A stretch of 64,000 nucleotides of DNA from contig JBEKOU010000010.1 of NCBI GenBank assembly GCA_049521435.1, positions 16,327 to 80,326 on the forward strand, read 5' to 3'. The translations under genes were made by a program, and so were the position numbers. Positions 24,824 to 32,695 of the stretch are shown here, piece by piece (positions within the stretch are counted from its first letter, which is position 1; each line of letters opens with the position of its first letter). The stretch comes from Changshengia sp049521435. Its GTDB lineage: Bacteria > Chloroflexota > Dormibacteria > Aeolococcales > Aeolococcaceae. The notes beneath the pieces are model-generated. The model worked only from the letters and a program-made list of their open reading frames with translations, searched no databases and was not told the DNA's origin.

Positions 24824-24852
24824 TTGACTTTTGTGATAGGCCAATCAATAAT
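24824..24852 (+). promoter_or_regulatory. Promoter with repressor operator, tetR gene
   Basis: TTGACT (24824-24829) and AATAAT (24847-24852) are spaced 17 bp, the best sigma-70-type promoter in the window. The spacer holds an imperfect palindrome TGTGAT-N6-ATCAAT (24832-24849) matching the operator before the exporter gene. The -10 ends 7 nt before the ATG, so the message is probably leaderless and autorepressed. Confidence 0.65.
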
Positions 24853-24859
24853 CATCCAC

Positions 24860-25459
24860 ATGACCCCCCGTGAAGCCGCCACCCGGCTGCGCCAGACCTC
24901 GGAGGAACGCCGCGAGCAGGTGGTCGAGGCCGCCATCCGCGAGTTCGCCGAGCGCGGCTATGAGGCGGCGAGCACGGCCGCCATCGCCGAGCGCGCCGGC
25001 ATCAGCCAGCCGTACATCTACGCGCTCTTTCCCAACAAGCGCGATCTCTTCCTGGCCGCCCACGACCGGGTGCAGGGCCGGATCCGGGCCACCTTCCGGG
25101 AGGCCGCCCGTGGCGCCCGCAGCCCGGAGGAGGCCCTGGGGCGGATGGGCATGACCTACCCGGAGCTGATCGCCGACCGCTACGAGCTGCTCATGCAGCT
25201 GCAGGCCTATGCGGCCTCGGCCGATCCCGAGATCCATGCGCACTGCGCCCGCGGCTTCCGGGCCCTGGCGGACGACGTCCGCCAGTTGAGCGGCGCGACG
25301 CCGCGTCAGATCGCGGAGTTCTTCGCCGCTGGGATGATCGCCAACGTCACCACGGTTCTCGGAATCCCGGAGCTGTGCGCCCCGCTCTGGGAGGAGAAGC
25401 ATGGAGGCGCGGACCTCCCGGCCAAGCCCGCGACCACGGACCCTCACGCCGCCGCCTGA
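24860..25459 (+). CDS. TetR-family transcriptional repressor
   Basis: A 199-residue regulator. The DNA-binding helix-turn-helix is at residues 30-60: FAERGYEAASTAAIAERAGI, then SQPYIYALFPNKRDLFLAA, the canonical TetR signature. The remainder is the helical ligand-binding domain, ending with an Ala/Pro-rich tail. It sits 61 bp upstream of an MFS exporter on the same strand, and a shared palindrome, of the form TGAT-N6-ATCAAT, lies in both promoters, indicating control of itself and of the exporter. The -10 box places transcription at the ATG, so ATG 24860 is well supported. The inducing ligand is unknown. A terminator overlaps the stop codon, so exporter expression depends on its own promoter. 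Confidence 0.88.
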   Translation: MTPREAATRLRQTSEERREQVVEAAIREFAERGYEAASTAAIAERAGISQPYIYALFPNKRDLFLAAHDRVQGRIRATFREAARGARSPEEALGRMGMTYPELIADRYELLMQLQAYAASADPEIHAHCARGFRALADDVRQLSGATPRQIAEFFAAGMIANVTTVLGIPELCAPLWEEKHGGADLPAKPATTDPHAAA

Positions 25460-25480
25460 CGAGAAGGCGGAATTTTTTTT
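25452..25480 (+). terminator. Intrinsic terminator of tetR
   Basis: A 6-bp GC stem (25452-25457 with 25465-25470) overlaps the tetR TGA and is followed by AA and eight T residues at 25473-25480. This is the only classic hairpin-plus-T-run terminator I found in the window. Confidence 0.7.
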
Positions 25481-25489
25481 CACCTGCAA

Positions 25490-25507
25490 ATTGATGGATG
25501 TATCAAT
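25490..25507 (+). promoter_or_regulatory. Perfect palindromic operator before the MFS exporter
   Basis: ATTGAT-N6-ATCAAT is a perfect inverted repeat, 14 bp before the exporter ATG. It matches the half-sites in the tetR promoter and is the likely TetR operator. Confidence 0.65.
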
Positions 25508-25520
25508 AAGGAGAGCCCCG

Positions 25521-27008
25521 ATGTCCCGTGCAGCCACCCGGCCCCCCGCACCGACCCGGTTCCCCGCCCTGGTGCGGTCCCCCGCTCCGACCCGCACCGG
25601 ATGGACGCTTGCCCTGGTCTCGCTGGCGCTCTTCATGGTCACCCTCGACAACCTGGTGGTGACCTTTGCGCTGCCCAGCATCCGTCTCCAGTTCCACGTC
25701 GACATCGCCTCGCTGGAATGGACGGTCAACGCCTACACCCTGAGCTTCGCCGTCCTCCTCCTCTCCGGGGCCGCGCTCGGCGACCGCTTCGGCCGGCGCC
25801 GGATGTTCATCGTCGGGCTTGGCATCTTCACGCTCGGCTCGGCGGCGGCCGCCCTGGCTCCCAACGCCGGGGCGCTGATCGCCGCCCGCGCCTTCCAGGG
25901 CGCTGGCGGCGCGGTGGTGATGCCGCTGACCCTGACCCTCCTCTCCGAGGCATTCCCCGCCGGCCGGCGCGGCGTCGCTCTCGGCATCTGGTCGGGCATC
26001 AGCGGACTCGGCGTGGCCCTGGGCCCAGTCATCGGCGGAGCCGTGATCAGCGGCATCTCCTGGCACTGGATCTTCTGGATCAACGTGCCGGTGGGACTGG
26101 TGGTCGGCCCCCTCGCCGTCCTCCGCCTCAGCGAGAGCCGGGGTCCCAACGGCCGGTTCGACATCCCCGGGGTGGTGCTCGCGACCGGCGGCCTCTTCGG
26201 CGTCGTCTACGGCCTGGTGCGTGCCAACGCCATCGGCTGGGGGAGCAGCACCGTGATGGGCGCGATGCTGGGCGGAGCCGCGCTGCTGATCGCCTTCACC
26301 CTCTGGGAGCTGCGTTCGCCAGCACCGATGCTGCCGATGCGCTTCTTCCGCAGCCGGGCCTTCTCCGCCACCAACGCCGTCTCCTTCGCGATGTACTTCG
26401 GGATGTTCGGCTCGGTCTTCCTCCTCGCCCAGTTCTTCCAGACCGCCCAGCACTACAGCGCCCTGCAGGCCGGGCTGCGGACCCTCCCGTGGACCGGCAT
26501 GCCGATACTCGTCGCCCCCGTGGCGGGCATCCTCTCGGACCGGGTGGGCAGCCGCCCCTTGATGGCGACCGGATTGGCCCTGCAGGCGATCGCCCTGCTC
26601 TGGATCGATCGGGCCCTGGCGCCCGGCATGCCGTACGCGTCGGTGATCATCCCCTTCATCCTCGCCGGCACCGGCATGGCTCTGGTCTTCGCGCCCGCCG
26701 CCAACGCGGTGCTCTCCGCGGTGCGCGGGCATGAGGCGGGCCAGGCTTCCGGCGCCAACAACGCCATCCGCGAGGTCGGCGGTGTCTTTGGCATCGCCGT
26801 CCTCGCCGCGGTGTTCTCGCACGCGGGTGGGTACGCGAGTCCGGTCCAGTTCGTGGCGGGGTTGCAGCCGGCCGTCCTGGTCGGCAGCGGCGTGCTGGCG
26901 CTGGGCGCCATCGCCGCGCTCTTCGTCCCCGGCATCGCGTCGCAGCGCGCTCGGACCACCGAGCGCAGGACCTCCAGCGGCACCGAGGGGGCGGGCGCCG
27001 TCGCCTGA
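25521..27008 (+). CDS. MFS drug exporter, TetR-controlled
   Basis: A 495-residue DHA2-like facilitator with about fourteen membrane segments. Typical motifs are MVTLDNLVVTFALPSIR in helix 1, GDRFGRRRMFIVGL in the loop after helix 2, and SGISGLGVALGPVIGG in helix 5. AAGGAG lies 8 nt before ATG 25521, a proper Shine-Dalgarno unlike its leaderless neighbour. It is preceded by a perfect palindrome matching the tetR promoter. The next gene, an alpha/beta hydrolase, begins 60 bp later and may be cotranscribed, suggesting a small detoxification unit: repressor, exporter and hydrolase. Substrate unknown. Confidence 0.88.
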   Translation: MSRAATRPPAPTRFPALVRSPAPTRTGWTLALVSLALFMVTLDNLVVTFALPSIRLQFHVDIASLEWTVNAYTLSFAVLLLSGAALGDRFGRRRMFIVGLGIFTLGSAAAALAPNAGALIAARAFQGAGGAVVMPLTLTLLSEAFPAGRRGVALGIWSGISGLGVALGPVIGGAVISGISWHWIFWINVPVGLVVGPLAVLRLSESRGPNGRFDIPGVVLATGGLFGVVYGLVRANAIGWGSSTVMGAMLGGAALLIAFTLWELRSPAPMLPMRFFRSRAFSATNAVSFAMYFGMFGSVFLLAQFFQTAQHYSALQAGLRTLPWTGMPILVAPVAGILSDRVGSRPLMATGLALQAIALLWIDRALAPGMPYASVIIPFILAGTGMALVFAPAANAVLSAVRGHEAGQASGANNAIREVGGVFGIAVLAAVFSHAGGYASPVQFVAGLQPAVLVGSGVLALGAIAALFVPGIASQRARTTERRTSSGTEGAGAVA

Positions 27009-27068
27009 CCCCGCGGCCCGGGATGTGCCGCTGAAGCCGCGCGGACAATCCGCTTGGAGAGACACGAG

Positions 27069-27923
27069 ATGCGTGAACTGACGGTGGAGACAGCAGGAGC
27101 AGAGCTCGCGGTGCGGATCAGCCGGCCGGACGGGGAGCCGCTCCTGCTGCTCCACGGCGGGCCGGGGGTGCCGGATTCGATGCAAGCGGACATCGCACCG
27201 CTGCTTCCCACTTACCGGGCGATCAGCTTTGACCAGCGCGGGGTCGGCCGCTCCCGCTGCCGCGACGGCCTCTACCAGATCGACGACTACCTCGCCGACA
27301 TCGAGGCGATCCGGGAGCAGTTGGAGATCTCCACGTGGCACGTCCTCGGCCACTCCTGGGGCGGTCTCCTCGCCCAGCTGTATGCCGCCCATCACGGACC
27401 GCGCGTTCGCAGCCTCGTCCTCAGCAGCTCGTCGCTGGGCGTGGGCGCCGACTGGAAGGCCACCAAGCGCGACTCCTTCCGGATCGAGCTGGGGCGCGCC
27501 GGCGCCGGCGGCACCCTGCGCCTCTACCTCTACGGCTCCCTCCTCTTCCCGCCCAACCCCTTCCGGCGATGGGCGATGCGCCACGTCATGACCGAGACGT
27601 GGCACAACTACTTCCTCGACCCGGGGACCGCACCCGAACCCGACCGGGAGTGGCTCGATGGCTGCTGCCCCACCGCCCTGCTGCGGACCGATCGATCGCT
27701 CTCGCGCGCCGCCGAGGATGAGCTCGCCGCACTGCGGGACTACACGGGGCCGGTACTCGTGCTCTACGGTGCGGACGACATCTTCGGCGAGTCGGTGGCC
27801 ACCGTCCGAGGTCGCTTTCCCGAGGCCACCCAGGTCATCCTCGGCGGGTCAGGGCATCTGCACTGGCTCCAGAACCAGGCCGGCTATCAGGAGGCCCTGA
27901 GGAGCTTCTACGCGGCCATGTGA
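27069..27923 (+). CDS. Alpha/beta hydrolase, proline-iminopeptidase-like
   Basis: A 284-residue hydrolase. The nucleophile elbow GHSWGG puts the catalytic serine at Ser96; the acid is Asp236 or Asp237 in YGADDIFGE and the base His263 in GSGHL. LLLLHGGPGVPDS forms the oxyanion region, and FDQRGVGRSR is the usual strand-turn before it. The HGGPG motif places it near proline iminopeptidases, amino-terminal peptidases and related esterases. ATG 27069 has GGAGAG 8 nt upstream. It follows the TetR-controlled exporter and could process the same xenobiotic or peptide, an inference. A C-terminal cap helix resembles the S33 peptidase cap. Confidence 0.83.
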   Translation: MRELTVETAGAELAVRISRPDGEPLLLLHGGPGVPDSMQADIAPLLPTYRAISFDQRGVGRSRCRDGLYQIDDYLADIEAIREQLEISTWHVLGHSWGGLLAQLYAAHHGPRVRSLVLSSSSLGVGADWKATKRDSFRIELGRAGAGGTLRLYLYGSLLFPPNPFRRWAMRHVMTETWHNYFLDPGTAPEPDREWLDGCCPTALLRTDRSLSRAAEDELAALRDYTGPVLVLYGADDIFGESVATVRGRFPEATQVILGGSGHLHWLQNQAGYQEALRSFYAAM

Positions 27924-27928
27924 CCTTA

Positions 27929-27958
27929 TTGACACGTGACCGATTAGTAACCTATGCT
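27929..27958 (+). promoter_or_regulatory. Promoter of the ArsR-AHSA1 gene
   Basis: A perfect -35 TTGACA (27929-27934) and TATGCT (27953-27958) are spaced 18 bp. The -10 ends 7 nt before ATG 27966, so the transcript is probably leaderless. An in-frame ATG at 27954 overlaps the -10 and is unlikely to be used. Confidence 0.6.
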
Positions 27959-27965
27959 CGCAGTC

Positions 27966-28745
27966 ATGGACGACAACAGGGTCTTCCGGGCGCTGGCCGA
28001 CCCCACCCGGCGCCACCTTCTCGACCGGCTCTACGAGCGCGACGGCCGCACGCTCACCGAGCTCCTCGAGGACGTGGAGATGAGCCGCTTCGGGGTCATG
28101 AAGCACCTGAGGGTCCTGGAGGGGGCGGGGATGGTCGTGACCCGGCGCGCGGGTCGCGAGAAGCTCCATTTCCTCAACGCCGTCCCCGTCCAACTGATCG
28201 CCGACCGGTGGGTCGGTAAGTACACCCGCGAGAGGGCGGCGGCGCTCGCCGACCTCAAGGCGGCGCTAGATGAAGGAGGAGCCCACGTGTCCCCGACCAC
28301 AACCAAGCCCACGCAGGTCTACCAGATCTACATCCACGCCAGCCCCGAGAAGGTCTGGCAGGCGATCACCAACCCGGAGTTCACCACCCGCTACTTCTAC
28401 GGGAGCTACGTCGAGTCCACCTTTCAGCCGAACGCCAAGCTCACCCACTACACGGGCGACCGCTCCTCGGTGATGGTGGAGGGCGAGATCATCGAGGCGG
28501 ACCCGCCGCACCGGCTGGTCCACAGCTGGAACCTTCGCTACGACCCGAAGTTCGCCGCCGACGCGGCAAGCCAGGTCACCTGGGAGATCACCTCCGAGGA
28601 CGGCAAGGTCAGCAAGCTCACCGTGATCCACGAGTTCCAGTCCGAGGACGAGAGCTTCGCGGAGGTCGCGTCCGGCTGGAGCTGGGTGGTCAGCAACCTC
28701 AAGACCCTGCTCGAGACCGGCGAGGCACTGCCGAGCCACGACTGA
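27966..28745 (+). CDS. ArsR-family regulator fused to an AHSA1/SRPBCC domain
   Basis: A 259-residue fusion. Residues 1-95 form a winged helix-turn-helix of the ArsR type: ALADPTRRHLLDRLYERDG, TLTELLEDVEMSRFGVMKHL and VVTRRAGREKLHFLN. Residues 108-255 form an SRPBCC helix-grip domain of the Aha1/CalC family: YQIYIHASPEKVWQAITNPE, DPPHRLVHSW and a C-terminal amphipathic helix with SGWSWVVSNLKTLLETG. In many genomes these two domains are encoded as neighbouring genes; here they are one chain. The SRPBCC domain probably binds a hydrophobic ligand that alters DNA binding (inference). No cysteine metal site typical of ArsR metal sensors is seen. ATG 27966 is supported by the promoter geometry. Confidence 0.82.
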   Translation: MDDNRVFRALADPTRRHLLDRLYERDGRTLTELLEDVEMSRFGVMKHLRVLEGAGMVVTRRAGREKLHFLNAVPVQLIADRWVGKYTRERAAALADLKAALDEGGAHVSPTTTKPTQVYQIYIHASPEKVWQAITNPEFTTRYFYGSYVESTFQPNAKLTHYTGDRSSVMVEGEIIEADPPHRLVHSWNLRYDPKFAADAASQVTWEITSEDGKVSKLTVIHEFQSEDESFAEVASGWSWVVSNLKTLLETGEALPSHD

Positions 28746-28816
28746 CCGGCGCAGGGGTCTGGGTGCCGCCGCCTCGCCGTGGGGCGGCGGCCCCGGCCCC
28801 TCGTGAGGCGTCCGCT

Positions 28817-29847
28817 TCAGGGCATCGGGTGAGCCGCGAAGAAGGCCCACATCAGGTCGTCCGCGCTGACGGCACCGGACTGGGGACCGAGCAGCGAGGT
28901 CAGCGAGGCCGGCATCCTGGGGCCACCCGGCCACTCATGCCCCTCCCCGGTGACGCTGTACAGCTCGACGGCCGAACCGGCGCCGCAGCCCGGGTATGTG
29001 GTGAGCGTGTGACCGGACCCGTCGGTGGTGATGGCCGTGCTCGAGCAGAGGTCCTGCGCGGCCCAGTCCGCCGCCGCCTGGGGGACCGAGTAGGTCCAGT
29101 ACGCCTCGCCGTTGCCGTCGTACGGGTCGACGGGATCGGCGGTGCCGTGGAAGGCGATCACCGGGACCGGCCGGCTGGCGGGGCAGGGGGTCGGCCGGCG
29201 CAGGCCGCTGACGGGTGCGACCGCGGCGAGGGTGGTCGAGGCGTCACAGGCGAGCTGGCTCGCCATCCGGGCACCTCCCGAGAAACCGGTCGCGTACACC
29301 TCGGAGGTGTCGATGCAGTAGCGCGCCTCGAGGGCGCCGACCAGCTGAGTGAGGAAGCTCACGTCATCGGCGGATCCGCTCGGGACGGCCCGGCCCCCGA
29401 CCAGGGGGACGCCGGGCACGTCCAGTCATAGCCGCTCCCATCCGGGATCAGTCCCTGCGGATAGGCGACGATGAAGCGGTCGGCGTCGGCGGTGGCGTCC
29501 ATCCCGCTGAAGGCCTCCTGGTCGGACGCCGTCACTCCACTGCCGTGCATGTTGAGCACCAGAGGGGTTGGGCTCGAGGCCGGGTAGCCGGTCGGCACGT
29601 GGACGATGACCAACCGGTCGTGGCCCCCGACGCTCAGGCTCGTGGTGATCGATCCGGGTGATGCGGCGGCCCCGCAGCCGCTCGCACCGGCGGTCGTGGG
29701 GAGAGAGGGCGAGGAGGAGGTCAGCTCTGTCGGGCTGCCGGCGCCCCCGTGGCATGCACTGAGAAGCAGCGCCACGCCGGCCGCGAGCCACGCCAACCTC
29801 CGACGCCGCGTGGTCGTCGGGGCGCGACGATCCGTCTGTCCGACCAC
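28817..29847 (-). pseudogene. Frameshifted polyhydroxybutyrate-depolymerase-like esterase lipoprotein
   Basis: Two overlapping frames together encode one esterase of the LpqC/feruloyl-esterase-like family. The first (29847 to about 29421) has a lipoprotein signal with lipobox LSAC, then LVIVHVPTGYP, LVLNMHGSG and IVAYPQGLIPDGSGYDW. The second, from about 29420, continues with SADDVSFLTQLVGALEARY, the nucleophile YATGFSGGARM, VIAFHGTADPVDPYDG and a C-terminal GEGHEWPGG histidine. Restoring one base near 29420-29421 joins them as YDWNVPGVPLVGG or similar. GTG 29847 has a GAGGAG upstream. It is either a true pseudogene or a single-base sequence error; the intact motifs after the shift suggest recent loss or error. 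Confidence 0.7.
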
Positions 29848-29916
29848 GCATGGGGCTCTCCTCGCCGTCGTGAGACACCAGATGCTACGACAGAGCTTGG
29901 CGGCGGCTCGCGCGGC

Positions 29917-30162
29917 TCAGCCCGTGTAGCCTTCGACCGTCTCCGCCGAACGCACCGCGGCGCCGGCGGGGTCCTCGCCGTATTCGCGCCGGGCCTGGCG
30001 CTGGCGGAGGAGATCCCAGCACTGGTCGAGGTGGACCTGGACGTCGCGGAGTCGCCGCTGCTGCTCGCTGTCCATGCCGTGGCCATCCGCCGCGTGTGCG
30101 TACAGCGCCTCCTCCTCACCAACCAGCCGTTCGATGTGCTGCAGGACTTCGGCGTCTTCCAT
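29917..30162 (-). CDS. DUF2630 family protein
   Basis: An 81-residue helical protein of the DUF2630 family, common in actinomycetes and of unknown function. Family landmarks are ILQHIERLVGEEEAL-like residues at the N-terminus (here VLQHIERLVGEEEAL), a charged helix, VHLDQCWDLLRQRQA and the terminal SAETVEGY. GAGGAGG lies 6 nt before ATG 30162, which settles the start against longer in-frame extensions. It stands alone between the esterase remnant and a divergent cNMP-binding gene. No membrane segment or signal peptide. Confidence 0.82.
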   Translation of the reverse strand: MEDAEVLQHIERLVGEEEALYAHAADGHGMDSEQQRRLRDVQVHLDQCWDLLRQRQARREYGEDPAGAAVRSAETVEGYTG

Positions 30163-30294
30163 GGCAAACCTCCTCGCGTCCCGGCGGCGGGCTCTCTGCC
30201 GGGACGGCTTCCCTGACATCCTCTCATCCGGTCCGGCCACTCCGGTCCGGCCACCACGGGCCATGGTGGCGCTGACCTTTCGCCGCCTCCTTGA

Positions 30295-30300
30295 TACCAT
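30295..30300 (+). promoter_or_regulatory. -10 box, leaderless start of the cNMP-binding protein
   Basis: TACCAT ends exactly 7 nt before ATG 30308, with CTGACC (30272-30277) 17 bp further upstream as a -35. Confidence 0.5.
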
Positions 30301-30307
30301 CCTGACC

Positions 30308-30706
30308 ATGGCAAGCCTGGCCACCGCCAAGCTGTTTGCGGGACTGCCTGAGCGCGAGATCCGGCAGATCGTCGGCAAGTTCGACGAGGTCCGCCATCCG
30401 GCGGGAACGGAGATCATCGAGGGGGGCGGCCCCGGTGCGGGCTTCCTCGTCGTCGGAGAAGGTCAGCTCGACGTCGAGCTGCCCGACGGCCGCACGCGCC
30501 TTCTCGGCCCCGGGGACGCCTTCGGCGAGATGGCCCTCCTCGACAGGGAGCGGCGCAGCGCCAGCGTGCGGGCCAGGACCGACGTGACCATCTACTGGCT
30601 GCCGGCTTGGGAGTTCAAGCCGCTCCTGGTCGCCCATCCGGAGGTGGGCTACCGACTGCTGGAGCAGCTGAGCCGCCGAGTTCGGCGGGCTGAAGGGGCC
30701 GACTGA
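30308..30706 (+). CDS. Stand-alone cyclic-nucleotide-binding domain protein
   Basis: A 132-residue protein made of one cNMP-binding domain with no DNA-binding helix-turn-helix. LFAGLPEREIRQIV is the usual entry helix; GFLVVGEGQLDVELPDG and the phosphate-binding cassette FGEMALLDRERRSASVRA with its ligand arginine are intact. The chain ends soon after the C-helix (LLEQLSRRVRRAEG). Such short proteins may be regulatory subunits or bind cAMP/cGMP to control a partner. The start at 30308 is supported by a -10 box 7 nt upstream; a longer version from an earlier ATG would include an untypical extension. A hairpin overlaps its stop. Confidence 0.82.
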   Translation: MASLATAKLFAGLPEREIRQIVGKFDEVRHPAGTEIIEGGGPGAGFLVVGEGQLDVELPDGRTRLLGPGDAFGEMALLDRERRSASVRARTDVTIYWLPAWEFKPLLVAHPEVGYRLLEQLSRRVRRAEGAD

Positions 30707-30716
30707 CCGGTCGGCC
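30697..30716. terminator. Hairpin overlapping the cNMP-binding gene stop
   Basis: Arms 30697-30703 and 30710-30716 (7 bp) pair perfectly with the TGA in the 6-nt loop. No T-run follows. Confidence 0.45.
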
Positions 30717-30795
30717 GGTGTTCGTTCCACCATCTCGAGCAGGCGCGCTGCGAGTCGGGCGTGAGCCGCACTGAACCCGGGTAGGAGGAGGGTCC

Positions 30796-31527
30796 ATGAG
30801 CGCGGTTGTGAGATCTCTGCTGACCGACGTCCGGGACACCCTGTTTCCCGGGCGCGGGGCCAAATACGGGCTGCTGCCGCCGCTGCTGATCGGCCTCACC
30901 GTGATCACCGGTCTCGTCGACGCCTTCAGCTATCTGACCCTCGGCCACGTCTTCGTTGCCAACATGACCGGCAACGTCGTCTTCCTCGCCTTCGGATTGG
31001 TCGGCGTCGGCGGGTTCACGGTGGTCACGTCGCTGGTCGCCATCGGCGCCTTCATCCTCGGTGCGCTGGGGGGTGGCCTCTTCCGCTCGCGCCTCAGCCC
31101 ACGCCTCCGGCGGCAGCTCGCGGTCGCGACCGGCACTCAGCTCCTGCTCCTGGTCGCCGGCGTGATCCTCTGTGCCGTCGCCGGTGGCGCGATCGAGGGC
31201 GGTCTTCGCTACGGCCTCGTCGCCGTCCTGGCCGTGGCCATGGGCATCCAGAACGCGACAGCCCGCGGCCTCGCCGTCCCCGACCTCACGACGACCGTCC
31301 TGACCATGACCATCACCGGCATCGCCGCCGACACTCGCGCGGCGGGGGGCACCGGCTCCCGGGCCGGCCGGCGATTGATCTCGATCGCCGCGATGCTGGG
31401 CGGCGCGGTGGTGGGCGCCGTCCTGATCCTCCGGGGCCAGGTCATCGCATCCCTGGTGGTCGCGGTTATCCTGCTGGCGGTGGTCGCCGGAGGGACGCGA
31501 CTCGCCCCCGCTGCGCTCGAGAGTTGA
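30796..31527 (+). CDS. DUF1275 (YoaK-type) membrane protein
   Basis: A 243-residue integral membrane protein with about six hydrophobic segments, of the DUF1275 family. Characteristic elements are GLVDAFSYLTLGHVFVANMTGNVV near residues 40-63 (shown in part: SYLTLGHVFVANMTGN), the mid-chain MGIQNATARGLAVPDL, TTVLTMTITGIAADTR, and a final glycine-rich pair of helices. The function is unknown; family members are often linked to oxalate or other transport by annotation without evidence. GGAGGAGGG is a strong Shine-Dalgarno 4 nt before ATG 30796. A perfect 7-bp hairpin follows at 31541-31560. Confidence 0.85.
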   Translation: MSAVVRSLLTDVRDTLFPGRGAKYGLLPPLLIGLTVITGLVDAFSYLTLGHVFVANMTGNVVFLAFGLVGVGGFTVVTSLVAIGAFILGALGGGLFRSRLSPRLRRQLAVATGTQLLLLVAGVILCAVAGGAIEGGLRYGLVAVLAVAMGIQNATARGLAVPDLTTTVLTMTITGIAADTRAAGGTGSRAGRRLISIAAMLGGAVVGAVLILRGQVIASLVVAVILLAVVAGGTRLAPAALES

Positions 31528-31540
31528 GGGCCCGGGTGGA

Positions 31541-31560
31541 CTGACCGTACGACCGGTCAG
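31541..31560. terminator. Hairpin after the DUF1275 gene
   Basis: CTGACCG and CGGTCAG form a perfect 7-bp stem with a 6-nt loop, 14 nt after the stop. No T-run. Confidence 0.45.
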
Positions 31561-31579
31561 CGCGCGACTCGAACCTGTG

Positions 31580-32620
31580 ATGAAGCCATGGCGGCGGGTG
31601 TGGCCCCTTCCAGGCGGTGGCATCCTCGGCCTCGCCGTGGTTGACAGAGTCTGCACCAGGTGCTGGGCGTGGTTTCCCGGCACCCTCGGGAGCTGCCCGC
31701 AGTGCGGTGCCCCGCTCACGGCGGCCAACGCCGCTCCGCCTCCACCCGCGCTCGGTCCCCCTTCCCGCGTCGACCCGTCATCGCCGCCCCCGGCGGCCAC
31801 TCCGGAGAGGGGGGTCAACTGGCTCCGCTGGGCGCTCGTGACGGCGATCCTCGCCGCCGTCGTCCTTGCCGTGTTCCCGATGCCCCAGCTCGGTCTCTGG
31901 GGCAATCCCGGATGCAGTCTCCCCGGCGCGACCTGCACCCGGGTGCTCTTCATCGGCAACAGCTACACCTCGGTCAACGACCTTCCCGGCACCTTCGCCG
32001 ATCTCGCCTGGGCGGGCGGCCATCGGGTCCAGACCGAGGCCCTGGACGAGGGGGGATGGACACTCGCAGAGCATCTGTCGGCCTCGGAGACGGCGCCGAC
32101 CATCGGCTCGGAGCGGTGGGACGAGGTGGTCCTGCAGGAGCAGAGTCAGATCCCGTCACTCGCTGCGGACAGGATCAGCATGATGTACCCGGCGGCGACC
32201 AGGCTGGTCGCGATGGTCCGGCAGCACGGCGCCGCGCCGCTCTTCTATCTCACCTTCGCGCACCAGGCCGGCTGGCCGGAGGAGGGTCTCCCCGACTACT
32301 CGAGCATGCAGGCCGCGATCGATGCCGGTTACATCGGAATAGCGGATCAGTTGGGGGTCCCGGTGGCGCCGGTCGGCGCCGCCTGGCAGACGGTGGTCGA
32401 CGCCGCATCCCACCCGGCGATGTGGCAGTCGGACGGCAGCCACCCCACCGTGAGCGGCACGTACCTCGCGGCGTGCGTGTTCTACGCCACGATCTTCCGG
32501 CAGAGCCCCCTCGGGCTGGGCTACGCCGATGGCCTTCCCAACGCTGAGGCCCGCACGCTCCAGACCGCGGCGGCAAAGACGGTTCTCGGCGACTCCGCGT
32601 TGTGGGGGCTCACCGGCTAG
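31580..32620 (+). CDS. Zinc-ribbon, membrane-anchored SGNH hydrolase
   Basis: A 346-residue protein with a rare order of parts. A four-cysteine zinc ribbon (CTRC ... CPQC) lies at about residues 25-45, a Pro-rich linker follows, then one hydrophobic segment near 85-105 (WALVTAILAAVVLAVFPM). The rest is an SGNH/GDSL hydrolase: block I VLFIGNSYTS with its nucleophile serine, the VVLQEQSQ block, LFYLTFAHQ and block V DGSHPTVSGTYLAA with the Asp-x2-His pair. This predicts an externally facing esterase or acetylhydrolase with a cytosolic zinc ribbon. No Shine-Dalgarno is evident for ATG 31580; GTG 31577 or a later start is possible. Role unknown. Confidence 0.75.
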   Translation: MKPWRRVWPLPGGGILGLAVVDRVCTRCWAWFPGTLGSCPQCGAPLTAANAAPPPPALGPPSRVDPSSPPPAATPERGVNWLRWALVTAILAAVVLAVFPMPQLGLWGNPGCSLPGATCTRVLFIGNSYTSVNDLPGTFADLAWAGGHRVQTEALDEGGWTLAEHLSASETAPTIGSERWDEVVLQEQSQIPSLAADRISMMYPAATRLVAMVRQHGAAPLFYLTFAHQAGWPEEGLPDYSSMQAAIDAGYIGIADQLGVPVAPVGAAWQTVVDAASHPAMWQSDGSHPTVSGTYLAACVFYATIFRQSPLGLGYADGLPNAEARTLQTAAAKTVLGDSALWGLTG

Positions 32621-32695
32621 CGGCAAACCCGCCGCCAGCGCCCGACGGCTCCAGCGGGCCGCCGTCGCCGGGTTCATCCCGCGGAGAATGGGGTC

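Noticed and set aside
27954..27956. ATG 27954 as the ArsR-AHSA1 start
   Set aside because: It overlaps the predicted -10 box; the next in-frame ATG at 27966 fits both the promoter and the family N-terminus.
29359..29425. Programmed frameshift in the esterase
   Set aside because: No slippery run or downstream structure was seen near 29415-29425; a mutation or sequence error is simpler.
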